In this document: one piece after another, positions 1 through 6,142 of the stretch
How positions within the stretch are numbered: position 1 is the stretch's first letter
Layout: each line of letters opens with the position of its first letter
Assembly: GCA_031270875.1 (NCBI GenBank)
Contig: JAISXC010000035.1
Span: 1 to 12,478 of the forward strand
DNA from: Desulfovibrio sp.
GTDB taxonomy: Bacteria; Desulfobacterota; Desulfovibrionia; Desulfovibrionales; Desulfovibrionaceae
Direction: 5' to 3'
Length of the DNA: 12,478 nt
Made by a program: the position numbers and the translations under genes
The notes under the pieces: generated by a model
Seen by the model: only the letters and a program-made list of their open reading frames with translations
The model's database searches: none
What the model was told of the DNA's origin: nothing

Positions 1-64
1 CAGCAATCCCAATCCAATACTGCGTCCCGCAGTTCGCTTTGTTTACACTCTGTCGCCATCGGGA

Positions 65-105
65 AACAATTGTTATGCAGCGGGAGAAAAATTGTCAACA
101 ATTTT
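65..105. promoter_or_regulatory. two AT-rich palindromes over a possible leftward promoter
   Basis: Two perfect palindromic elements lie in the gene-free left edge. AACAATTGTT is at 65-74. At 88-105 an 8-bp inverted repeat, AAAATTGT / ACAATTTT, is separated by CA. Read on the minus strand, the second contains a consensus TTGACA (98 to 93). After 17 bases comes a weak -10 (TAACAA, 75 to 70) that overlaps the first palindrome. The two share the half-site ACAATT, so they could be operator sites for one repressor of a gene lying left of the window. The second could instead be a weak AT-stem terminator for the mla operon, because a short T tract follows it on the minus strand. An imperfect direct repeat (CACTCTGTCGC at 46-56, CACGCTGTCGC at 106-116) brackets the pair. 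Nothing in 1-132 looks coding. Confidence 0.35.
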
Positions 106-132
106 CACGCTGTCGCAACTACGGAGAAATGC

Positions 133-948
133 TTATGAGCCCAGCCACTTTGCCAGCTCGGAATGTACCCGGGGATTCATGGGCCTCTGCAGGGTTTGGC
201 CGGCATCTCCGGAACGGCGTTCCAGAAACTGTCTCAGGTAAGGATCCCTACTGCCCAGAAGAGATTCGGGAGTACCGGCAAAAATCAGACCGCTGTCCCT
301 GATGACCAGAACATGCTCGGCAATGGCTCTGAAGCCTGCGAGATCATGGCTGACGACAACAAGGGTCATTTCCGGATACCGGGCGTGCAAGGCCAGCAAA
401 AGTTCATCCATTCTGGCCGCGGTGACCGGATCAAGGCCGGAGGTGGGTTCATCACAAAGCAGAATCCGCGGCTCGGCGATAATGGCCCGCGCAAGACCGG
501 CACGCTTGCGCATGCCCCCGGAAAGCTGGTTGGGATAATAATCGGCGAATTCCTCAAGACCCACCATTGCAAGAACGCGCAGGGCGGCTTCTCTCAGCAG
601 ATTCCCGGGCAGAGACAGATGCTCGCTCAAAGGCAAGGCCACATTTTTCGCCAGATTCAGCGCGCCAAGCAGGGCGCCGTCCTGAAACAGCACCCCCGTC
701 TGGCGGCGCAGGCGGCGGAATTCCGCGGGGGACAAGGCGAAGATATCCCGTCCGCCGATGCGTACCGTCCCCCCAAGAGGACGGGACAGCCCTGTGAGAT
801 GCCGGAGCAGCGTGGATTTTCCGCTGCCGGATTCGCCCAGAATAACGGAAATTTTTCCCGCGGGCAGCGTGGCGCTTACGTCGCGCAACACACGGTGCGC
901 GCCGTAGCCCGCGTCAAGGTGCGAAAACTCTATGTCCCACTTCTGCAT
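133..948 (-). CDS. mlaF: MlaF-type ABC transporter ATP-binding protein
   Basis: This is the cytoplasmic ATPase of an Mla-type (MCE) transporter, which moves phospholipid between the inner membrane and a periplasmic carrier using ATP. The 271-residue protein has all ABC motifs: Walker A GESGSGKST at 38-46, Q-loop FQDG at 88-91, signature LSGGM at 142-146 followed by the MRKRAGLARAI stretch typical of MlaF, Walker B ILLCDEP at 162-168 and the H-loop histidine at 201. A C-terminal extension of about 35 residues follows the nucleotide-binding domain. The start at 948 gives a normal N-terminus, although the ribosome site (GGCGGA) is weak. It lies 43 nt after the permease gene on the same strand. 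The expected partner mlaD is not in the window and may lie further left. The family call is firm; the exact lipid cargo and direction are inferred. Confidence 0.9.
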   Translation of the reverse strand: MQKWDIEFSHLDAGYGAHRVLRDVSATLPAGKISVILGESGSGKSTLLRHLTGLSRPLGGTVRIGGRDIFALSPAEFRRLRRQTGVLFQDGALLGALNLAKNVALPLSEHLSLPGNLLREAALRVLAMVGLEEFADYYPNQLSGGMRKRAGLARAIIAEPRILLCDEPTSGLDPVTAARMDELLLALHARYPEMTLVVVSHDLAGFRAIAEHVLVIRDSGLIFAGTPESLLGSRDPYLRQFLERRSGDAGQTLQRPMNPRVHSELAKWLGS

Positions 949-991
949 ACACGCAATCCGCCATTTCGCGTCCAGGTGCGTCGCGTGAAAA

Positions 992-1786
992 TTACAATAA
1001 AAACGAGGTCAGCACGTAGTCCGCGGCCAGAATGAGCACGCAGGAAATCACCACCGCCGACGTTGTGGCGTTGCCCACAGCTTCCGGCCCCACGCTGTCC
1101 CTGCGGCGATGGGCGTTATATCCCTGCCGGCAGCAGACCGTGGTGACCAGGAGACCGAAAACAAAAGACTTCACAAAACCGCCTGTCAGATCAGGCATGG
1201 TCACGGAACTGGAGATGCGATAAAAGTAGGCTCCTTCGTTGATGTTGAGCATCAGCACGCCCGTCAGGTAACCGCCGATGATGCCGATGACGTCAAAAAC
1301 CGCCGTGAGCAGGGGAAAGGAGATCATGGCGGCCACCAGGCGCGGGCTGACCAGATAGGCCACGGGATTTATGTCCATGACCTCCAGGGCGTCAATCTGA
1401 TCGGTAATGCGCATCACGCCGATCTCCGCAGCCATGGACGACCCGGCCCTGCCGGTCAGCATGATGGCCGTGAGCACCGGCCCGAGCTCGCGCACCAGTG
1501 AAAGGGAAACCGCCGATCCGAGCAGGCCGACGGAACCGAATTTCACCAGGGTATAATACCCCTGCAGACCGAGAACCATGCCGCAAAAAATGCCGATCAG
1601 AAGAATGACGAAAAGGGACTTGTAACCGATAACATAGAGTTGCTGCAGGGTGCGGGGAAAAATTCTGACGCCGGAAAAAATGCGCGCCAGACCGGCAAGC
1701 ATGAAGATCGTCGTGTCCCCGACGGCGACGGAGGCGGATATTCCCCACCGCCCCAAGGCGGCGGCCGGCGCAAGAAATTTTGTCAC
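992..1786 (-). CDS. mlaE: MlaE-type ABC transporter permease
   Basis: This is the inner-membrane permease partner of the ATPase downstream. It carries the MlaE family core, RELGPVLTAIMLTGRAGSS followed by MAAEIGVMRITDQIDAL, and the family's C-terminal CRQGYNAHRRR...VGNATTSAVV block, with several hydrophobic membrane segments. I choose the GTG at 1786. It sits 7 nt after the stop of the upstream SPOR gene, has GAGGGG at the right distance, and gives 264 residues, the usual family length. The frame stays open back to 1876, but that extension would overlap the SPOR gene by about 80 nt and adds a low-complexity, non-conserved N-terminus. The tight spacing indicates cotranscription with the SPOR gene and mlaF. 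Confidence 0.9.
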   Translation of the reverse strand: MTKFLAPAAALGRWGISASVAVGDTTIFMLAGLARIFSGVRIFPRTLQQLYVIGYKSLFVILLIGIFCGMVLGLQGYYTLVKFGSVGLLGSAVSLSLVRELGPVLTAIMLTGRAGSSMAAEIGVMRITDQIDALEVMDINPVAYLVSPRLVAAMISFPLLTAVFDVIGIIGGYLTGVLMLNINEGAYFYRISSSVTMPDLTGGFVKSFVFGLLVTTVCCRQGYNAHRRRDSVGPEAVGNATTSAVVISCVLILAADYVLTSFLL

Positions 1787-1793
1787 GTTCCCC

Positions 1794-2591
1794 TCAGCGC
1801 TTTGTTTTTCTCGCCGAAACCGGCTGTCTGGACTGCAACAGAGGCTCTCCCAGTCCGAGTTCGCGCGCTTGCCCACGCAGACGTTCCACCTCTGCTCTTC
1901 CGCCGCGCAGCCGCACCAGCACCAGGGTCACTTTACCGCTCCTGGCTTGGTTCGCGCGGTATCCGGCCTTCTCCAGCCGCGCCTGCAGCCTGTCCGCATC
2001 GGCCTTGCCGCGAAAGGCGGCCATCTGAAAAACCCAGTTGAACTGCGGCTCCTCTTTCACTGACGCGGGGGAATTTTCCGCCGCGTTCACCCCGCTTTGC
2101 CCCGAAGCAGCTCCGGCGGAGGAAGCGTCCCGAATGCCCCAGGCTGCGAGGGCCGCTCCTCCGGGAGAATTTGACGGATCAAAGACCGGCGCCTCGTCCG
2201 ACTTTTTCTTTACGGGCGCGGCGGACGGCATGGAACTGTCGCCCTCCCGCGCCGTCTCCCCGCCGGATGCCGGATTCCGGACGCCTGCGGCGTCCGTGGC
2301 CGACGCCGCCGGAGGCCCGGCAGACCGCCCGTCCGGCGAGGAACCGGATGCTCCCGGCCTTGCCGGATTGTCGTCGCGAAGCAGGGCCGTCATCTGTTCC
2401 ATGCGCTGGGCGGGATTTTGTCCCCTCCCGACCATAAATCCCATAAAAAAGGCCCATACTACCGCCATGACCAGCACAAGGCACAGCATCGCCGCCGCCG
2501 CTTTGGAAAAACTGAAGGTAAAACGGCCTGCGGCATTTTCCGGAATCCTGCCCTTTGCCCGGATCCTGCGCAACGGCTGCGGCGTCCTCAA
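1794..2591 (-). CDS. SPOR-domain membrane protein
   Basis: This 265-residue bitopic envelope protein has a short basic cytoplasmic N-terminus. A transmembrane segment follows at about residues 31-53. Residues 60-180 form a long Pro/Ala/Ser/Gly-rich linker, and a SPOR domain spans about 184-254, beginning FNWVFQMAAF and containing the A-x-RLQARLEKAGY helix. SPOR domains bind glycan strands stripped of stem peptides and often localise to division septa, so a cell-wall or division role is likely but not proven. The start is a TTG at 2591 preceded by GGAGG at 5-nt spacing, which decides it over any internal Met. It lies 22 nt after argS and 7 nt before mlaE. It is too divergent to name as FtsN or DedD. 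Confidence 0.8.
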   Translation of the reverse strand: MRTPQPLRRIRAKGRIPENAAGRFTFSFSKAAAAMLCLVLVMAVVWAFFMGFMVGRGQNPAQRMEQMTALLRDDNPARPGASGSSPDGRSAGPPAASATDAAGVRNPASGGETAREGDSSMPSAAPVKKKSDEAPVFDPSNSPGGAALAAWGIRDASSAGAASGQSGVNAAENSPASVKEEPQFNWVFQMAAFRGKADADRLQARLEKAGYRANQARSGKVTLVLVRLRGGRAEVERLRGQARELGLGEPLLQSRQPVSARKTKR

Positions 2592-2613
2592 TAGCTCCTC
2601 CCAACCTGATTTT

Positions 2614-4269
2614 CTACATGGTTTCCGGGGCGCTCACGCCCAGAATGTCCAACCCGTTGCGCACAACCTGCCCCACGGCGCGCAACAGGGCAAGCCGCGC
2701 GATGGCGCGCGGCGCGTCGTCGACGAGAATCACCTGATGTCTGGCGTAATAGCTGTGCAAAAGTCCGGCCAGTTCCATCAGATAAACGCTCACGTAGTGC
2801 GGCGCAAGGTTGTGCGCGGCCTGGACAAGCACATCTTCAAAAACGGCGACCTTGCGCAACAGAACCATATCCTCCGGCGTGTCCAGACCTTCAAGCATGG
2901 CTTGCCCCGCTGTTCCGGGAAGGATGAGGCCCTGCTCCTCGGCGCGGCGCAAAACGGCGCACACGCGGGCATGGGCGTACTGCACATAGTAGACGGGGTT
3001 TTCCAGGCTGCGTTTTTTGACCAGTTCCAGGTCAAAATCCAGCGGACTGTCGCTCTTGCGCGAGAGAAACATAAAACGCGCCGCATCCGTGCCCACTTCC
3101 TCCATGACCTCGGCAAGCGTCACGAAAGTTCCGGCACGGGTGGACATGCCCAGCGGCTTGCCGTCCCTGAGCAGGGTGACAAGCTGGATCAGCACCACGT
3201 CAAGGCTTTCGGCGGGCTTTCCCATGGCGGCGACGGCGGCGCGCATGCGCGGCATATAGCCGTGGTGATCCGCCCCCCATACATCTATCAGCCGCGTGTA
3301 GCCGCGCTCATATTTGTCGTGGTGGTAGGCGATGTCCGTGGCGAAGTAGGTCAGACTGCCGTCGGACTTTTTGAGCACGCGGTCTTTGTCGTCTCCCAGG
3401 CGTTCAGTGGCGAACCAGGAAGCCCCCTCGCGGGCAAAGGTATGCCCCGCTCCGGCCAGGGCGGAAAAAGCCTCCTCCACCGCGCCGCGTTCCAGCAGGG
3501 AGGTTTCCGAAAACCATTGCTCGTGCTCCACGCGGAATTGCCGCAAGTCCGCTTTGATGCCGTTGAGAATTACCTCTCCCGCCCGCGTCCGGCAGCGATC
3601 CACTCCCTCGTTCTCCGGAAGGTCCTCCAGCCCTGCGATTCCGGCAAGCATTTCCCGCGCGATGTCGGTGACATAGGCGCCGCGGTAATATTCCGCGGGT
3701 CTGGTTGCGTCCCGCCCGGCGAGTTCCTGCACGGCGAGCCAGACAGACAGGCCAAGAAGGCGCATCTGCCGCCCGGCGTCATTGACGTAGTACTCGGTAT
3801 GCACCTCATGCCCTGTCCTGCGCAGCAGCCTGGCGAGGCTGTCGCCCACGGCGGCCCCTCTGCCGTGCCCTACGTGCAGCGGCCCTGTCGGATTGGCGGA
3901 AACGTATTCCAGAAGAATCCTGGCGCCCCGCCCCAAGCGGCTCGCGCCGTAACTCCTCCCGGCGGCCTCGACATCCCGCACGACATTCCGCCAGACATCC
4001 GGGGAAAAAGTCACATTGCAAAAACCGGGACCGGCGGCTTCGGCTTTTACCACCTCGGGACAGCGCGCCAAAAGCCTGGACGCGAATTTTTGCGCCAGTT
4101 CGCGCGGCGGAATTTTGGCGTCCCGGGCAAGCAGCATTGCCGCATTAACGGAAAGATCGCCGAATCTTGCGTCCTTTGGAGGTTCTATGACGGTTTTTGC
4201 CGGCCAGGCAAAACCCTCTGCGGCAAGTATTTCCCCAAGGGCAGTGCGCAGAATTTCTGTGGCGCGCAT
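2614..4269 (-). CDS. argS: arginyl-tRNA synthetase
   Basis: This class I synthetase charges tRNA-Arg with arginine in the cytoplasm. The 551-residue protein has the ArgRS N-terminal additional domain (1-110). The HIGH-type motif HVGH is at 132-135, inside ANPTGPLHVGHGRGAAVGD. The second signature loop appears as MSTRAG at 375-380, where many bacterial ArgRS keep a KMSKR-like form; the lysine-poor version is common in the family. The DALR anticodon-binding domain begins near YVQYAHARVCAVL and runs to the C-terminus. I chose the ATG at 4269 (MRATEIL). It has AGGGAG just upstream and matches the family start, although the frame is open back to 4458, antiparallel to nothing and overlapping the fabD 3' end. 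It lies 80 nt downstream of fabD. Confidence 0.97.
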   Translation of the reverse strand: MRATEILRTALGEILAAEGFAWPAKTVIEPPKDARFGDLSVNAAMLLARDAKIPPRELAQKFASRLLARCPEVVKAEAAGPGFCNVTFSPDVWRNVVRDVEAAGRSYGASRLGRGARILLEYVSANPTGPLHVGHGRGAAVGDSLARLLRRTGHEVHTEYYVNDAGRQMRLLGLSVWLAVQELAGRDATRPAEYYRGAYVTDIAREMLAGIAGLEDLPENEGVDRCRTRAGEVILNGIKADLRQFRVEHEQWFSETSLLERGAVEEAFSALAGAGHTFAREGASWFATERLGDDKDRVLKKSDGSLTYFATDIAYHHDKYERGYTRLIDVWGADHHGYMPRMRAAVAAMGKPAESLDVVLIQLVTLLRDGKPLGMSTRAGTFVTLAEVMEEVGTDAARFMFLSRKSDSPLDFDLELVKKRSLENPVYYVQYAHARVCAVLRRAEEQGLILPGTAGQAMLEGLDTPEDMVLLRKVAVFEDVLVQAAHNLAPHYVSVYLMELAGLLHSYYARHQVILVDDAPRAIARLALLRAVGQVVRNGLDILGVSAPETM

Positions 4270-4298
4270 GGACTCTCCCTGAATTGTTTTGAATCCGC

Positions 4299-4337
4299 GG
4301 TACGGTATGAAAGCGGCGGCGCTTTGATACCGGTACC
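4299..4337 (-). other. long imperfect hairpin between fabD and argS
   Basis: In the 80-nt spacer there is a near-perfect inverted repeat. The inner stem GGTAT-g-AAAGCG (4304-4315) pairs with CGCTTT-g-ATACC (4320-4331) around a GCGG loop, with one G/G mismatch. An outer stem, GGTAC (4299-4303) with GTACC (4333-4337), continues past a single bulged base. This makes about 16 base pairs. No T tract follows on the minus strand, so it is not a standard intrinsic terminator. It could be an RNA processing or stabilising element that sets fabD and argS levels apart. Confidence 0.45.
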
Positions 4338-4349
4338 CGACGGATGCGA

Positions 4350-5315
4350 TCAGTTCGCCGCTGCGATCCGTCCGGAAGAAAAGGACGCAATGCCTGCCAG
4401 ATCCCCCACAAAATCGCAACGCGGAAATTCGCCCTGCGCCGTCAGGCCGCTGAGACACTCCTCCACCATCCTGCCGAGCAGGGATTTGGGGCCAAGTTCC
4501 AGCCAGCGGCGCGCTCCGTCGGCATATTGGCTGCGAATGGTTTCCGTCCAGCGCACCGGCGAAGTCATCTGCGCAAGCAGACTTTCTTTCAGGCTTTCCC
4601 AGTCGCGCGCCGCGCGCCCGCGCAGATTGCAGTACACCGGGAAACGGGGCCTCATCCAGCGTGCCTTGCGCAGGGCCGCGGCAAACTCCACGGCGGCGTC
4701 ACGCATCATGGGACTGTGAAAGGCCCCGCTCACCTTGAGTTCGATGCCGCGCGCCCCGCGCGCTTTTGCCTTTTTGCAGGCCAGGGCCACAGCCGTCCTG
4801 CCGCCGCTGACCACAAACTGGGCGGGAGTGTTGTAATTGGCAATCAAAAGAAGTTCCGGGATTTCCCCAGCCACATCCGCCACAATTTCCGCAGCCCGGC
4901 TTTCGTCCAGTTTCAGCAGAGCGGCCATGCCCCCCTTGCCTTCAGGATCAGCCTCGGCCATTAGGCGTCCGCGCAGAGCCGTGAGTTCCAGGACAGCCGC
5001 CGGATCAAGCACTCCGGCGGCGGCCAGTGCGCTGAATTCCCCCAGGCTGTGTCCGGCTGCCCCCGAAGGGGAAACCAGCCTGGACATCTCACGCCAGAGA
5101 TTGAGGTTCACTACGGTCAAGGCGGGCTGCAAGGCGCGCGTGTCGCCCATGGCCGCCTCATCTCCCTCCCAGTATATTTCGCGCAGCGGCAAACGGCTCG
5201 CGTGTTCAGCCTGTTTCCAGAAATTCATGGCTTCGGCCGAAGACTCCGCGATGTCCCGCCCCATTCCGGTCCGCTGTGCTCCTTGTCCCGGAAAAAGCAG
5301 CATGGTTTGCGTCAT
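4350..5315 (-). CDS. fabD: malonyl-CoA:ACP transacylase
   Basis: FabD moves the malonyl group from malonyl-CoA to acyl carrier protein, supplying the extender unit for fatty-acid synthesis in the cytoplasm. The 321-residue protein opens with FPGQGAQ (8-14). The nucleophile is Ser90 in GHSLGE, Arg115 (ALRGR) should bind the malonyl carboxylate, and His200 in GAFHSPMM is the catalytic base. Gln249, ahead of SPVRWTE, matches the conserved active-site glutamine. All are in the expected order and spacing. Length is slightly above the usual 310 because of a non-conserved C-terminal tail. The ATG at 5315 starts exactly at the family N-terminus. It appears to be first in the leftward operon and is separated from most fab genes, which is not rare. 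Confidence 0.96.
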   Translation of the reverse strand: MTQTMLLFPGQGAQRTGMGRDIAESSAEAMNFWKQAEHASRLPLREIYWEGDEAAMGDTRALQPALTVVNLNLWREMSRLVSPSGAAGHSLGEFSALAAAGVLDPAAVLELTALRGRLMAEADPEGKGGMAALLKLDESRAAEIVADVAGEIPELLLIANYNTPAQFVVSGGRTAVALACKKAKARGARGIELKVSGAFHSPMMRDAAVEFAAALRKARWMRPRFPVYCNLRGRAARDWESLKESLLAQMTSPVRWTETIRSQYADGARRWLELGPKSLLGRMVEECLSGLTAQGEFPRCDFVGDLAGIASFSSGRIAAAN

Positions 5316-5326
5316 GAGCGCCTGTC

Positions 5327-5368
5327 TCCCAAAATTTGGGATATACCCAACTCCACAATATTATGCAA
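5327..5368 (-). promoter_or_regulatory. fabD promoter with overlapping inverted repeats
   Basis: On the minus strand a candidate promoter has -35 TTGCAT (5368 to 5363), a 17-nt spacer and -10 TATATC (5345 to 5340). Two inverted repeats overlap it. TCCCAAAATTTGGGA (5327-5341) is a perfect 15-base palindrome around a central A. TTGGG (5336-5340) also pairs with CCCAA (5346-5350) across ATATA. The GGG at 5338-5340 belongs to both, so the two hairpins exclude each other in RNA, or the region may be an operator at the start site. The -35 match is poor (3/6). Confidence 0.35.
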
Positions 5369-5401
5369 GTTCATAATTCTCTTTTCTCTCCGGCTTTCAT
5401 C

Positions 5402-5430
5402 TTGCAAGTCCCGCCGCTCAAGCGTATCAA
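5402..5430 (+). promoter_or_regulatory. possible rsmG promoter
   Basis: TTGCAA (5402-5407), a 17-nt spacer and TATCAA (5425-5430) give 4/6 matches in each sigma-70 box. The start site would lie about 20 nt before the rsmG start codon. This is the best candidate in the 142-nt divergent gap, but only a pattern match. Confidence 0.35.
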
Positions 5431-5457
5431 CAGGCAACGACGACTTTCAGGAATTTC

Positions 5458-6141
5458 ATGCCGCAAAGAATGCAACACCCCATAGATCGCTGTGAACTGG
5501 CGCGCCTCGTGGCGGACGTGACCGCGCGCGCCCAGACGGGGGAACCGCCCGGCGACGCGATTGAAGGGCTTGCCGTGTACCTGGAACTGCTTGTCCGCTG
5601 GAATGCCGCCTTCAATCTCGTGAGCCCCGGCGACTGGCGGGAAATTTTCACCGGCTTGGCGGCCGACAGCTTTTATCTGGCCAATTTCCTGTCACGGCTG
5701 CCCTTGCCCGTCGCACCGCAAGCATGGGACTTCGGTGCCGGGGCGGGACTGCCCGGCATCCCCCTGCGCCTCATCTGGACGCGGGGCGAATATCGCATGG
5801 TGGAACGCCGGGAAAAACGGGCGATCTTTCTTTCCACTGCCCTCGCGCTCCTGAAGCTGGAGCGCACCTGCATCTTTCGCGGCACAGTGGAAAATTTTCT
5901 TGCAAATCTCCCAGGACCGACCGACAGGGCGCACTGTATTGTGAGCCGGGCCTTCCTGCCCTGGCGCGAACTGCTCGACCTGACGCGCGCGCGCCTGCTC
6001 CCTGGCGGAATCCTGATTCTTTTCGCCGTACAAGAAGCGCCGTCAGAGCTGCCGATTCCCTGGACATTGACAGACACCTACGCCTATGCCGTTGCGGACA
6101 AAAAACGCTATTTCTGGGCGCTGTCCCCCTCGGGAGACTGA
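5458..6141 (+). CDS. rsmG: 16S rRNA (guanine-527-N7)-methyltransferase RsmG
   Basis: RsmG (GidB) uses S-adenosylmethionine to make m7G527 in 16S rRNA of the 30S subunit; in other bacteria its loss gives low-level streptomycin resistance. The 227-residue protein shows the family N-terminal helix block (RWNAAFNLVSPGDWREIF, 48-65) and the SAM-binding motif DFGAGAGLPGIPL (91-103). It also has the VERREKRAIFL helix (115-125), which is usually VE-x-KKK-x-FL, and the VSRAF motif (162-166). The ATG at 5458 has AGGAA 5 nt upstream; a second in-frame ATG is four codons later. Its stop is one base before the pglB start. It is distant from gidA/mnmG, the partner in the classical arrangement. Confidence 0.93.
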   Translation: MPQRMQHPIDRCELARLVADVTARAQTGEPPGDAIEGLAVYLELLVRWNAAFNLVSPGDWREIFTGLAADSFYLANFLSRLPLPVAPQAWDFGAGAGLPGIPLRLIWTRGEYRMVERREKRAIFLSTALALLKLERTCIFRGTVENFLANLPGPTDRAHCIVSRAFLPWRELLDLTRARLLPGGILILFAVQEAPSELPIPWTLTDTYAYAVADKKRYFWALSPSGD

Positions 6142-6142
6142 C

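Noticed and set aside
163..1035. Plus-strand open frame of 290 codons
   Set aside because: It is antisense to mlaF, which has complete ABC motifs; its own translation has no recognisable feature.
2038..4719. Long plus-strand open frame of 893 codons
   Set aside because: It lies antisense to argS, fabD and the SPOR gene, which all have clear family motifs. Its translation is rich in His, Arg and Gly without any recognisable domain, as expected for a GC-rich antisense frame.
5316..5457. Riboswitch or small RNA in the divergent fabD/rsmG region
   Set aside because: Only short hairpins and promoter-like boxes were seen; no known riboswitch core could be recognised.
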